Shown piece after piece: positions 23,898 through 32,332 of a stretch of 64,000 bases of DNA. Both the position numbers and the translations under genes were made by a program. This stretch comes from Nocardioides ganghwensis (lineage in GTDB: Bacteria > Actinomycetota > Actinomycetes > Propionibacteriales > Nocardioidaceae): positions 1 through 64,000 of the forward strand of contig NZ_JACXYX010000003.1 in assembly GCF_014779655.1 (NCBI RefSeq). Direction: 5' to 3'. Position 1 is the first letter of the stretch; each line of letters starts with the position of its first letter. The notes beneath the pieces are model-generated. The model was given only the letters and a program-made list of their open reading frames with translations. It was not told the DNA's origin and did not search any database.

Positions 23898-24886
23898 CCG
23901 CCGGTGACCCCGGACTCTTCGATGATCGGCGTCCACAGGTCGATCTGCTCCTCGAGCTTCGCCGTGTGGGCCTCGGGGGTCACGTCCTCGGCCGGGACGG
24001 GCGTGGTGCCGAGCGTGCCCATCTGGTCGATGACGTTCTGGTCCTCCAGCGCCACCTCGAGGGCCGCGGTGAGCTTCTCGACGATCTCGTCGGGGGTGTC
24101 GGCCGGGACGTAGAGCCCGTGCCAGACGCCGACCTCGACGTCCGGGAGGCCCGCCTCGGCGGTCGTCGGGAGGTCGGGCAGCGCCTCGACCGGCTCCGGC
24201 GTGGTGACGGCGTAGCCCTTGATCTCGCCGGCCTGGATCTGCGAGGCGGTGTTGGTGGTCTGGTCGCACATGAAGTCCACCTGGCCGCCGACCAGGTCGG
24301 TCAGCGCCGGGCCGGTGCCGTCGTAGGGCACCTCCGTCAGGTCGACGCCCACCGCCTGCTCGATGAGCAGGCCGCACAGCTGCGACGCGGCACCGACACC
24401 GGCGTTGGCGAGGGTCACCGTGTCGGCGTTCTCCTTGACGTAGGTGACGAGCTCCTCGAGCGTCTCGGGCTCGAAGTCGGGGCGCGCCACGATCGTCATC
24501 GGCACGTCGGTGACGAGGCCGACGGTCTTGAAGTCCTCGAGGGGGCTGTAGGCCAGGTCGGGGTAGAGCGCCGGCGCGGTCGACATGCCGATGTGGTGGA
24601 TGAGCACCTCGTAGCCGTCGGCGTCCGCGTCGGCGACCTGGCCGCCCGCGATGGTGCCGCCGGCACCCTCCACGTTCTGCACGACGATGTCCGCGCCGAG
24701 CTCCTCGGCCATCGGCTCGGCGATCAGGCGGGCCACGGTGTCGGTCGGTCCGCCCGCGGAGAACGGCACCACCAGGGTGATCTCGTCCTCCGGGTAGGAG
24801 GCCGGGTCGGCGTCGCCGCCACCACAGGCGGCGAGCGAGAGCATCGTCAGACAGGCGAGTGAGGCGAGGGGGATGTGCCGGCGCAT
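23894..24886 (-). CDS. tctC: tripartite tricarboxylate transporter substrate-binding protein (TctC)
   Basis: 330 aa. A lipoprotein signal (MRRHIPLASLACLTMLSLAACGG, Cys near residue 21) is followed by the TctC/Bug periplasmic-binding fold: ITLVVPFSAGGPTDTVAR, ADIVVQNVEGAGGTIA and a LPTTAEAGLPDVEV segment near residue 235. It captures a carboxylate outside the membrane and delivers it to TctA/TctB. The ATG at 24886 is chosen over one at 24922 because GAAGGAG lies 7 bases upstream and the signal peptide then has normal length. It is first in the operon. Confidence 0.9.
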   Translation of the reverse strand: MRRHIPLASLACLTMLSLAACGGGDADPASYPEDEITLVVPFSAGGPTDTVARLIAEPMAEELGADIVVQNVEGAGGTIAGGQVADADADGYEVLIHHIGMSTAPALYPDLAYSPLEDFKTVGLVTDVPMTIVARPDFEPETLEELVTYVKENADTVTLANAGVGAASQLCGLLIEQAVGVDLTEVPYDGTGPALTDLVGGQVDFMCDQTTNTASQIQAGEIKGYAVTTPEPVEALPDLPTTAEAGLPDVEVGVWHGLYVPADTPDEIVEKLTAALEVALEDQNVIDQMGTLGTTPVPAEDVTPEAHTAKLEEQIDLWTPIIEESGVTGG

Positions 24887-24954
24887 GGCGGGCTCCTTCT
24901 TCGGGGGTGTGTTGGTCGTCACACTCCCCTGCGCGCGAACGCGGGGTCACCATT

Positions 24955-24971
24955 GTGGAACTTGTGTTCAC
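24955..24971. promoter_or_regulatory. possible regulator site upstream of tctC
   Basis: GTGGAACTTGTGTTCAC is an imperfect inverted repeat about 70 bases upstream of tctC. It could be the site of the adjacent CitB-type regulator, but no defined consensus supports this. Confidence 0.25.
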
Positions 24972-25019
24972 CGGCCGGGTCCACCCTTGCGGGTGGTGCG
25001 TGAGGCGGGGTCCGGGCGC

Positions 25020-27263
25020 TCAGGCGACGGACGAGCGGAACCCCCGCAGCCGCAGGCTGTTGGTCACCACGAACACGCTCGAGAAGGCCATCGCCGCACC
25101 GGCGAGCATCGGGTTGAGCAGGCCCGCGGCGGCGAGCGGGAGGGCCGCGACGTTGTAGGCGAAGGCCCAGAACAGGTTGCCCTTGATGGTCGCGAGCGTG
25201 CGCCGCGAGAGCCGGATCGCGTCGACCGCGACGAGCAGGTCGCCGCGCACGAGGGTCAGGTCGCTCGCCTCGATCGCCACGTCGGTGCCGGTGCCCATCG
25301 CCAGGCCGAGGTCGGCCTGGGCGAGCGCGGCCGCGTCGTTGACGCCGTCGCCGACCATCGCGACGACCTTGCCCGCAGCCTGCAGGCGCTGCACCTCGGC
25401 GACCTTGTCGGCGGGCAGCACGTCGGCCACCACCGTCTCGATGCCGACCTGGGCGGCGACGTGCTGGGCCGCGGCCTCGTTGTCACCGGTGAGCAGGACC
25501 GGCGTCAGGCCGAGGTCGCGCAGCCGGGCGATCGCCTCGGCCGAGGTGGGCTTCACGGTGTCGCCGACCACGATGACCCCGCGTGCGCGCCCGTCCCAGC
25601 CGACGGCGACGGCCGTACGCCCCGCCGCCTGCGCCTGCTCGACCGCGTCGGCGAGCGCCGGGGGGAGGTGCTGCGCCCAGTCGGCCAGCAGGCTCGGCCG
25701 GCCCACGACGACGGCGTGGCCCTCGACCACGCCCTGCACGCCGAGGCCCTCACGGTTGGTGAACTCCTCGACCCGCGGCAGCGGCTGCTCGGTCGACGGG
25801 TGGGCCGCGGCGATGGCGCGGCCGATCGGGTGCTCGGACGCCGACTCGAGCGCGGCGGCGAGGCGGCGTACGTCGTCGACGGACTCGCCCTCGGCGGCCA
25901 CGACCTCGTGGACGGTCATCTCGCCGGTGGTCACGGTCCCGGTCTTGTCGAGCACGATCGTGTCGACGCGACGCGTGGACTCGAGGACCTCGGGGCCCTT
26001 GATGAGGATGCCGAGCTGGGCGCCGCGGCCGGTGCCGACCATGAGCGCGGTCGGCGTGGCCAGGCCCAGGGCGCACGGGCACGCGATGATCAGGACCGCG
26101 ACGGCGGCGGTGAAGGCGGCGGTCGCACCGCCACCGGCGCCGAGCCAGAAGCCGAGGGTGGCGACGGCCAGCGCGATGACGATCGGCACGAAGACCCCGG
26201 AGATCCGGTCGGCGAGGCGCTGCACCTCCGCCTTGCCGTTCTGCGCGTCCTCGACGAGCCGCGCCATCTGGGCGAGCTGGGTGTCGGCGCCGATGCGGGT
26301 GGCGCGTACGACGAGCCGGCCGCCGGCGTTGACGGTCGCGCCGACGACGGGGTCGCCGGGGCGTACCTCGACCGGGACGGACTCGCCGGTCAGCATGGAC
26401 GCGTCGACCGCGGAGGTGCCCTCGACGACCTCGCCGTCGGTGGCGACCTTCTCCCCGGGGCGTACGACGAACAGGTCGCCGACGGCGAGCTGGTCGGTGG
26501 GGATCCGCACCTCCACTCCGTCGCGGATCACCGCGACGTCCCGGGCGCCGAGCTCGAGGAGGGCGCGCAGCGCGGCCCCGGCCCGGCGCTTGGAGCGATG
26601 CTCGAGCCAGCGTCCGGCGAGGATGAAGGTGGTGACCCCGGCGGCGGCCTCGAGGTAGATGTTGGCGGCGCCGTCGGTGCGGTCGACCGAGATCTGGAAG
26701 GGGTGGGTCATCCCGGGCTCGCCGGCGGTGCCGAGGAACAGCGCCCACAGGGACCAGCCGAGCGCGGCCAGCACGCCCATCGACACGAGCGTGTCCATCG
26801 TCGTCGCGCCGTGGCGCAGGTTGGTCCACGCCGCCCGGTGGAAGGGCCACGCGCCCCACACCACGACGGGCGCGGCCAGGGTGAGCGACGCCCACTGCCA
26901 GTAGGTGAACTGCCACGCCGGCACCATCGCCATCGCGACCACCGGCACGCTCAGCGCGGTGCTCACGAGCAGCCGCTGGAGCAGCGGGTCGCGCTCCGGC
27001 GCCTCGTCCTCCACGGGGGCGTCGGGCGGCGTCGGCAGCGCGGCCGCGTAGCCCGCGGACTCGACGGTCCGCAGCAGGTCGTCGGTCGACACCGTGCCGG
27101 GGAAGGAGACCTTCGCCTTCTCGGTGGCGTAGTTGACCGAGGCGGTGACGCCGTCGAGCTTGTTGAGCTTGCGCTCGATGCGGTTGGCGCACGACGCGCA
27201 GGTCATGCCGGTGATGGCGAGCTCGATGTCGGTGAGCTGACCGGTGGCGTGGTCAGTGGCCAT
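25020..27263 (-). CDS. copA: copper-exporting P1B-type ATPase
   Basis: 747 aa. One N-terminal heavy-metal domain (GMTCASC, Cys22 and Cys25) precedes a P1B ATPase with the membrane CPC motif at 395-397, phosphorylation Asp439 in DKTGT, an HP motif in [10 protein letters not shown] and the late [10 protein letters not shown] hinge. CPC with the adjacent csoR and copZ points to Cu(I) export. The ATG at 27263 follows a GGAG; longer upstream frames run through the preceding gene. The start overlaps the end of the His-rich membrane protein gene by 11 bases. Confidence 0.92.
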   Translation of the reverse strand: MATDHATGQLTDIELAITGMTCASCANRIERKLNKLDGVTASVNYATEKAKVSFPGTVSTDDLLRTVESAGYAAALPTPPDAPVEDEAPERDPLLQRLLVSTALSVPVVAMAMVPAWQFTYWQWASLTLAAPVVVWGAWPFHRAAWTNLRHGATTMDTLVSMGVLAALGWSLWALFLGTAGEPGMTHPFQISVDRTDGAANIYLEAAAGVTTFILAGRWLEHRSKRRAGAALRALLELGARDVAVIRDGVEVRIPTDQLAVGDLFVVRPGEKVATDGEVVEGTSAVDASMLTGESVPVEVRPGDPVVGATVNAGGRLVVRATRIGADTQLAQMARLVEDAQNGKAEVQRLADRISGVFVPIVIALAVATLGFWLGAGGGATAAFTAAVAVLIIACPCALGLATPTALMVGTGRGAQLGILIKGPEVLESTRRVDTIVLDKTGTVTTGEMTVHEVVAAEGESVDDVRRLAAALESASEHPIGRAIAAAHPSTEQPLPRVEEFTNREGLGVQGVVEGHAVVVGRPSLLADWAQHLPPALADAVEQAQAAGRTAVAVGWDGRARGVIVVGDTVKPTSAEAIARLRDLGLTPVLLTGDNEAAAQHVAAQVGIETVVADVLPADKVAEVQRLQAAGKVVAMVGDGVNDAAALAQADLGLAMGTGTDVAIEASDLTLVRGDLLVAVDAIRLSRRTLATIKGNLFWAFAYNVAALPLAAAGLLNPMLAGAAMAFSSVFVVTNSLRLRGFRSSVA

Positions 27264-28242
27264 GGCCGTCTCCCTCCTCGGAGTGGTCGTCGCCGGACGC
27301 GTCGTTGTCGGACTGGGCGCCGCTCGACGGGGTGCCGCCCGACTCGACGGTGAACGCAGCCGTACGGACGGTGCCGCGGTGCTGGAAGTCGAGGAAAAGG
27401 CGGTACGTCGCGGGCTCGGGGAACGCGGTCGCGAAGTCGATGCCCGGTCCGGGCTCGCCCTCCTCCGGGTGCACGTGGAGGTAGCCCAGGTCGCCGGCGC
27501 GGAGCGCGACCAGGTGGCCGAAGGCACCGAGGTAGGGCTCGAGGTCGGTCACCGGCTCGCCGTCGAGCTCGACGCGGGTGGTCAGCACGGTGCCGGCGCC
27601 GGGGGCGGTGTCGCCCTCGAGGGTGACGGTGTACGTGCCCTCGTCGGTCTCCAGCTCCGCGGTGCGGTCGTCGTCGGGCAGGTCGGTCGGCGTGAAGCGA
27701 CCGGACACGGCGACGTCGTCGGCCAGGGTGACGGCCTCCCAGCCCTCGGGGACGAGGTCGGCGATCACCCGCCACGTGCCGGGAGTGAGGCGTACGTCCA
27801 CCGACCACGTGCCGGTCGCGCGGTCGAGGCGCGGGTGCACGTGCTGGAAGCCGGTGAGGTCGCGGCGCACGACGATGAGGTGCAGGTCCTTCTCGTGCTC
27901 GCGGGTGTAGTCGAGCAGCGGGCGGCCGCTGGAGGTGAGCACCCGGAACTCCAGGCGGGTCCGCCCGGCGGGGAGCGTCCGGTCGGCCAGGGCGAGGGTG
28001 AAGCCGTCGGCCCGGGCGGTCAGGCCGGTGGCCTCGGCGACCGCCCCGTCGTCGTGCCCGCCGTCGTCGTGCCCGTCGTCACCGGAAGCCGCGCCGTCGG
28101 CAGCAGCGTCGTGCCCGTCGTCGGCGTGCGCCGCGACGGGGTCGGTGTCGATCGGGCCGACGAGCCGTCCACCGCCCCACGCCGCCGCGAAGGCGGCGAC
28201 GAGGGCGGCGATGAACGCGGCCACGCGAATGGGGGTGGTCAA
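27253..28242 (-). CDS. His-rich membrane-anchored protein of the copper operon
   Basis: 329 aa. An N-terminal hydrophobic helix (about residues 5-24) is followed by a flexible segment rich in His and Asp ([20 protein letters not shown], about 40-65), then two beta-sandwich-like halves, each with an HVHP motif ([18 protein letters not shown]), and a His/Asp-rich tail ending GDGHGH. This suggests an extracytoplasmic metal-binding role, probably buffering copper or passing it on. Its position between copZ and copA supports that, but the biochemistry is not established. Confidence 0.75.
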   Translation of the reverse strand: MTTPIRVAAFIAALVAAFAAAWGGGRLVGPIDTDPVAAHADDGHDAAADGAASGDDGHDDGGHDDGAVAEATGLTARADGFTLALADRTLPAGRTRLEFRVLTSSGRPLLDYTREHEKDLHLIVVRRDLTGFQHVHPRLDRATGTWSVDVRLTPGTWRVIADLVPEGWEAVTLADDVAVSGRFTPTDLPDDDRTAELETDEGTYTVTLEGDTAPGAGTVLTTRVELDGEPVTDLEPYLGAFGHLVALRAGDLGYLHVHPEEGEPGPGIDFATAFPEPATYRLFLDFQHRGTVRTAAFTVESGGTPSSGAQSDNDASGDDHSEEGDGHGH

Positions 28243-28293
28243 CTCGACTCCCGGTGGCTGATGGGGTGAAGGTTCAAGCGCTCGACTCGGCGC

Positions 28294-28323
28294 CCTGTCG
28301 GCTCGCTGGCGCTCGCGGACAGG
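28294..28323. repeat. small hairpin between copZ and the His-rich gene
   Basis: CCTGTC (28294-28299) and GACAGG (28318-28323) enclose a GCTCGCTGGCGCTCGC core. The core resembles other intergenic repeats in the window. It could reduce readthrough inside the operon. Confidence 0.35.
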
Positions 28324-28332
28324 TCACCGCTC

Positions 28333-28536
28333 TCAGGCGAGCGCGTAGCCGGCCTCCTCGACGGCGGCGCGGACGGCCGACTCGTCGAGGGGCGAGGCGC
28401 TGGTGACGGTGACGGCTCCGGTCTCGACGACGACGTCGACGTTCTCGACACCCTCGATCTCGGAGATCTCCTCGGTGACCGAGGCGGCGCAGTGGCCGCA
28501 GGTCATGCCGGTGACGGTGTAGGTCTGGCTGGTCAT
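28333..28536 (-). CDS. copZ: copper chaperone (heavy-metal-associated domain)
   Basis: 67 aa, a complete HMA domain with the GMTCGHC metal site (Cys13 and Cys16) and the usual beta-alpha-beta-beta-alpha-beta length. CopZ carries Cu(I) in the cytoplasm to the N-terminal domain of CopA. It lies 27 bases after csoR and upstream of the ATPase. Confidence 0.9.
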   Translation of the reverse strand: MTSQTYTVTGMTCGHCAASVTEEISEIEGVENVDVVVETGAVTVTSASPLDESAVRAAVEEAGYALA

Positions 28537-28563
28537 GGTGGCTCCTCTGTCGGGGTGGGTGGG

Positions 28564-28878
28564 TCAGGACCTCACGAGGCGGGCGATCGCCTCGGAGGCC
28601 TCCTTGAGCTTGAGCTCCTGCTCCTCCCCGCCCTGCCGGGCGGCGTCCACGAGGCAGTGCGCCATGTGGTCGTCGAGCAGGGACAGGGCGAGCGACTGCA
28701 GCGCCTTGGTGACTGCGGACACCTGGGTGAGGATGTCGATGCAGTACTTCTCCTCCTCGACCATCCGCTGGATGCCGCGGACCTGGCCCTCGATGCGACG
28801 CAGTCGCTTGAGGTGGGCCTGCACGGCCTCGGTGTTGTCCTCGAGGTGCCCATGGTGCTCGGTGGTGGCGTCGCTCAT
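28564..28878 (-). CDS. csoR: CsoR-family copper-sensing repressor
   Basis: 104 aa, all helical. The Cu(I) ligands Cys46, His71 and Cys75 are present with exactly the spacing of Mycobacterium tuberculosis CsoR (36-61-65), and YCIDILTQ and HMAHC are the usual contexts. His-rich residues near the N-terminus (EHHGH) may add weak metal binding. CsoR represses copper genes and releases DNA on Cu(I) binding. It is first in the operon, with a palindrome directly upstream. Confidence 0.92.
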   Translation of the reverse strand: MSDATTEHHGHLEDNTEAVQAHLKRLRRIEGQVRGIQRMVEEEKYCIDILTQVSAVTKALQSLALSLLDDHMAHCLVDAARQGGEEQELKLKEASEAIARLVRS

Positions 28879-28887
28879 GCGGTGACC

Positions 28888-28904
28888 ATACCCCTAGGGG
28901 GTAT
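28888..28904. promoter_or_regulatory. CsoR operator
   Basis: ATACCCCTAGGGGGTAT is a near-perfect palindrome, 9 bases upstream of csoR. It fits the G-tract palindromes bound by CsoR family members. Its position implies autoregulation of the whole csoR-copZ-copA operon. Confidence 0.8.
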
Positions 28905-29074
28905 TCATTTCAAGGGCGAGGCTCACCCGTGAGGGTGGAATCGGTCGTGCTGGCACCACCACGGAGGCTCTCAGCGGCCCTCTCGGTCTACTGTCGCGCG
29001 TGACGGTCGGGGGGTCGTCGAGGGGCGATGTCCGCTCCTCCGGTGACGACCCTGAGGACCCCCAGTTGACCAGC

Positions 29075-29692
29075 ATGGACATCCGCGTCGCGCTTCTCGG
29101 CGGCGACGAGCTCGTGAGGCGTGGCCTCGACGGCATGCTCAGGACGCTCGGCGGCTTCGAGCTCGGCAGCGTGAAGGACCGGGCCCGTCGTCCGATCGAC
29201 ATCGCCCTCGTCGAGACCTTCGGGGCCCCGCGGGGCGACACGACCCTGGAGCGCGCGGTGGCCGACCCGTTCATCGGGCACGTCGCGATCTACACGTGGA
29301 ACCACCAGCCCGGGCTGGTCCCCGAGCCGCTCGCCCAGGGCGTCACCGGCTACCTCTCGAAGAGCCTCGGCGCCCAGCAGCTCGGCCGCGCCCTGCGCGC
29401 CATCCACCTCGGCGAGACGGTCGTGGCTCCGCTCCTGCCGGTCCTGCCGACCAAGGAGCTGCGGTCCACGACCCAGGCCGACCTGCTCACCGCGCGCGAG
29501 CGGGAGACCCTCGCCCACATCGCCACCGGCAAGAGCAACGACGAGATCGCGCAGCAGATGCAGATCTCGCTCAACTCCGTGAAGTCCTACATCCGCAGCG
29601 CCTACCGCAAGACCGGCGTACGCAGCCGCAGCCAGGCGGTCCTCTGGGCCGTCTCGCACGGGCTCGCAGCGGAGGTGCTCGAGCGGGTCTGA
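29075..29692 (+). CDS. LuxR-type response regulator-like protein with atypical receiver
   Basis: 205 aa. An N-terminal receiver-like domain (about 1-120) with GGDEL near residue 10, and a C-terminal LuxR HTH (LTARERETLAHIATGKSNDEIA ... SLNSVKSYIRSAYRK). The position equivalent to the phosphoacceptor Asp is Glu47 (IALVETFG), while the paralogue at 41662 keeps Asp (VALYDTFG). This could make the protein constitutively active or phosphorylation-independent. The ATG at 29075 opens directly on the domain; a GTG at 29000 would add 25 residues. No kinase is adjacent. The 3' end overlaps the convergent GDPD gene by 91 bases. Confidence 0.8.
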   Translation: MDIRVALLGGDELVRRGLDGMLRTLGGFELGSVKDRARRPIDIALVETFGAPRGDTTLERAVADPFIGHVAIYTWNHQPGLVPEPLAQGVTGYLSKSLGAQQLGRALRAIHLGETVVAPLLPVLPTKELRSTTQADLLTARERETLAHIATGKSNDEIAQQMQISLNSVKSYIRSAYRKTGVRSRSQAVLWAVSHGLAAEVLERV

Positions 29693-30492
29693 GGGCTCGC
29701 CCACTGCCCGCGGCCGATCAGCACCTCGCGCAGCACGTCGGGGCGGTCGGTGATGATGCCGTCGACGCCCATGTCGAGGAGCGAGCGCATGGTCGCCGGG
29801 TCGTCGACCGTCCACACCACCACCCGGATGCCGAGCTCGTGCGCCCGCGCGATCACGCGCTCGGAGTGGACGGGCAGCCGGCCCAGGCGGATCGGCACGT
29901 GCGCGAAGGCGCCCGCCGCGGCCTCGGTCCGGCGCAGGCCGGGAGGTCGTACGCCGCCGCGCGAGCACGCGACGAGCGTCGTCAGCGAGCGCCAGCCGAG
30001 GGCCGTCGTGACGCCGGGTGCCTCGTCCCGGAGCCGCCGCAGCCACCCGCTCCACGCGCCGGCGACGAGCGTCCGCTCGGCCCAGCCCGGGTTCGCCCGC
30101 AGCAGCCGGGCCATCGCGCCGATCGTCGCCTCGTCCTTGAGGTCGATCGCGAAGCGCGCGGTCGGGAAGCTCGCCATCGCCTCGCTGAGCGTGGGGACCT
30201 GGTCGGTGCCGCCCACCCGCAGCCGGCGCAGGTCGGCGAGGTCGAGGTCGGCGACCCGTCCGGGGTGCCCGGTGACCCGGCCGAGGGTGGCGTCGTGGAA
30301 GCACACCAGGTGCCCGTCGCGGGTGGTGCGGACGTCGGTCTCGAGGTGGGTGAGGCCCAGGGCGGTGGCCCGGCCGAAGGCCGCGAGGGTGTTCTCCGGG
30401 GCGAGCCCCATGCCGCCGCGGTGGGCGATGGCGAGGGGGCCGGTGTGGTCGCCGTAGCTGGTCACGACCTCAGCATGTGGGCGCACGGCCAC
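29602..30492 (-). CDS. glycerophosphodiester phosphodiesterase
   Basis: 296 aa. GDPD catalytic motifs are clear: IAHRGGMGLAPENT near the start (His and metal Glu), LETDVRTTRDGHLVCFHD (Glu, Asp and second His), and later VVVWTVDDPATM and DGIITDRPDVL. The enzyme hydrolyses glycerophosphodiesters to glycerol 3-phosphate and an alcohol. No signal peptide is seen, so a cytosolic location is likely. The start is uncertain between a GTG at 30492 and one at 30465. About 30 C-terminal residues lie antisense to the LuxR gene and look non-conserved. Confidence 0.85.
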   Translation of the reverse strand: MAVRPHAEVVTSYGDHTGPLAIAHRGGMGLAPENTLAAFGRATALGLTHLETDVRTTRDGHLVCFHDATLGRVTGHPGRVADLDLADLRRLRVGGTDQVPTLSEAMASFPTARFAIDLKDEATIGAMARLLRANPGWAERTLVAGAWSGWLRRLRDEAPGVTTALGWRSLTTLVACSRGGVRPPGLRRTEAAAGAFAHVPIRLGRLPVHSERVIARAHELGIRVVVWTVDDPATMRSLLDMGVDGIITDRPDVLREVLIGRGQWASPQTRSSTSAASPCETAQRTAWLRLRTPVLR

Positions 30493-30599
30493 CGGTGTCG
30501 CGCCGAGGGGGCTCGGTGGAGCGAGTGTTCACCGAGGCTTCGCACCCGCGCCCGGAGGGCGTCGGCAGACGTCCCCCGGGCGCGGCGGTGCGCGGTGGC

Positions 30600-30986
30600 T
30601 CAGCTGCGGTAGCCGCCCAGCAGCTCGGCCAGGCGCAGGTGCGGCTGCGCCTCGTCCTTGCGCCCCTTGCGCTGCAGGGCACGGCCCAGCAGCAGGTGGG
30701 CGTACGGCTCGTTGGGGTCGTGCTCGAGGAGCTCGGTCGCGACCCGGATGGTGCCGTCGAGCTGGGCGGAGTGGAACAGCGCGCGCGCGAGCAGGAGGCG
30801 TACGTCGGTGAGCTCGTGCCCGACGTCGCCCGGGTCGTCGAGCAGCTCGGTGAGCAGGACGGCGGCCTCGCGGTAGGAGCGCTCCTCGAACAGCGTCTGC
30901 GCCCGCAGCCAGCGGTCGTGGGTGGTGTCCTCGAGCAGTCCCGCGTGTCCGCGCAGCAGGTCCTCGAACGGGGTGAAGTCGGTCAT
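30600..30986 (-). CDS. tetratricopeptide-repeat protein
   Basis: 128 aa with about three TPR-like helical pairs (RWLRAQTLFEERSYREAAVLL, DVRLLLARALFHSAQLDGTI, YAHLLLGRALQRKGRKDEAQPHL), so a protein-protein adaptor. Residues 4-16 ([13 protein letters not shown]) nearly repeat the C-terminal tail of the FMN reductase at 32409. GAGGAG lies 8 bases before the ATG at 30986. It is divergent from the LLM oxidoreductase gene across 185 bases that contain a palindrome and a tandem repeat. Confidence 0.75.
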   Translation of the reverse strand: MTDFTPFEDLLRGHAGLLEDTTHDRWLRAQTLFEERSYREAAVLLTELLDDPGDVGHELTDVRLLLARALFHSAQLDGTIRVATELLEHDPNEPYAHLLLGRALQRKGRKDEAQPHLRLAELLGGYRS

Positions 30987-31081
30987 CGTCGCTCCTCTCG
31001 GACTGTTCCTGTCCTGTCCGTCTGGTCCGAGCGTGCGCCCGGACGAGGGCCCAACGCCGTACGTCGCCCGGCGATTCCGCT

Positions 31082-31105
31082 GAATACTGGGAGGAATACT
31101 GGGAG
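31082..31105. promoter_or_regulatory. tandem 12-bp repeat in divergent promoter
   Basis: GAATACTGGGAG is present twice head to tail (31082-31093, 31094-31105), 10 bases before the palindrome at 31116. This may be a binding site for a regulator or polymerase of the TPR or LLM gene. Confidence 0.4.
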
Positions 31106-31115
31106 CCCCAGCCCC

Positions 31116-31139
31116 GTTGAAGGTCGTACAAACTTCAAC
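31116..31139. promoter_or_regulatory. palindromic operator upstream of LLM gene
   Basis: GTTGAAGGT, 6-base spacer, AACTTCAAC: arms match at 8 of 9 positions and the spacer CGTACA is itself nearly symmetrical. It lies 32 bases before the LLM start codon. The right half and flank (31126-31142) match a sequence upstream of the YceI gene at 14 of 17 positions, suggesting a common regulator, possibly of MarR type. Confidence 0.6.
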
Positions 31140-31171
31140 CACAGTGGGTTGATCGAGGGCAGGAGGGAATC

Positions 31172-32332
31172 ATGCAGTTCGGCATCTTCAGCGTCGGTGA
31201 CGTCACGACGGACCCGACCACCGGGCGCACCGCGTCCGAGGCCGAGCGCATCGACCTGATGACGAAGGTCGCGCTCAAGGCCGAGGAGGTCGGCCTCGAC
31301 GTCTTCGCCACGGGCGAGCACCACAACCCGCCGTTCGTCGTGTCGTCGCCGACGACGCACCTCGGCTACATCGCTGCCAAGACCGAGCGGCTCCTGCTCT
31401 CCACGAGCACCACCCTCATCACCACCAACGACCCCGTGAAGATCGCGGAGGACTACGCCTTCCTCCAGCACCTCTCCGGCGGCCGCGTCGACCTGATGAT
31501 GGGCCGCGGCAACACCGGGCCGGTCTACCCCTGGTTCGGCAAGGACATCCGCGACGGCATCAAGCTCGCGGTCGAGAACTACCACCTGCTGCGCAAGCTC
31601 TGGCGCGAGCCGGTCGTCAACTGGCAGGGCCAGTTCCGTACGCCGCTGCAGGGCTACACCTCCACGCCGGCGCCGCTCGACGGCACGCCGCCCTTCGTGT
31701 GGCACGGCTCGATCCGCAGCACCGAGATCGCCGAGCAGGCGGCCTACTACGGTGACGGCTTCTTCCACAACCACATCTTCTGGAACAAGGAGCACACCGA
31801 GCAGATGGTCGGCCTCTACCGACGCCGCTTCGAGTTCTACGGCCACGGCGCCGCCGACCAGGCCTTCGTCGGCCTCGGCGGTCAGGTGTTCATGGCGTCC
31901 ACCGAGGCGGAGGCCAAGCGCGTCTACCGGCCCTACTTCGACAACGCCCCGGTCTACGGCCACGGCCCGTCGCTGGAGGACTACACCGAGATGACGCCGC
32001 TGACCGTCGGCACCCCCGAGCAGGTCATCGAGCGCACCCTGGGCTTCGCCGACTACGTCGGTGACTACCAGCGCCAGCTGTTCCTGGCCGACCACGCCGG
32101 CCTGCCGGAGTCGCTCGTGCTGGAGCAGGTGGAGATGCTCGGCACCGAGGTCGTGCCCGTGCTGCGCATGGAGTTCGAGCGCCGTCGCCCGGCCCACGTG
32201 CCGAGCGACCCGCCCACCCACGCCTCGCTCGTGGCCGCCGGCCCCGACGCGCCGCACCACCTCGTGGAGCCGGCCCGGGCCCGCGTCGAGGAGCTCCAGG
32301 CCGAGCAGGCCGCCGCGGGAGCCACCGCATGA
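31172..32332 (+). CDS. LLM-class flavin-dependent oxidoreductase, CE1758 family
   Basis: 386 aa, a luciferase-like TIM barrel. Family features are MQFGIFSVGDVT at strand 1, VFATGEHHNPPFVVSSP, the GGRVDLMMGRGNTGPVYPWFG loop and FVWHGSIRSTEIAEQAA. CE1758 proteins are FMNH2-dependent monooxygenases of unknown substrate that occur with a dedicated FMN reductase, which follows here. AGGAGG lies 7 bases upstream of the ATG. The C-terminal 35 residues are Ala/Pro-rich and probably flexible. The stop overlaps the ATG of a short bridging ORF (ATGA). Confidence 0.88.
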   Translation: MQFGIFSVGDVTTDPTTGRTASEAERIDLMTKVALKAEEVGLDVFATGEHHNPPFVVSSPTTHLGYIAAKTERLLLSTSTTLITTNDPVKIAEDYAFLQHLSGGRVDLMMGRGNTGPVYPWFGKDIRDGIKLAVENYHLLRKLWREPVVNWQGQFRTPLQGYTSTPAPLDGTPPFVWHGSIRSTEIAEQAAYYGDGFFHNHIFWNKEHTEQMVGLYRRRFEFYGHGAADQAFVGLGGQVFMASTEAEAKRVYRPYFDNAPVYGHGPSLEDYTEMTPLTVGTPEQVIERTLGFADYVGDYQRQLFLADHAGLPESLVLEQVEMLGTEVVPVLRMEFERRRPAHVPSDPPTHASLVAAGPDAPHHLVEPARARVEELQAEQAAAGATA

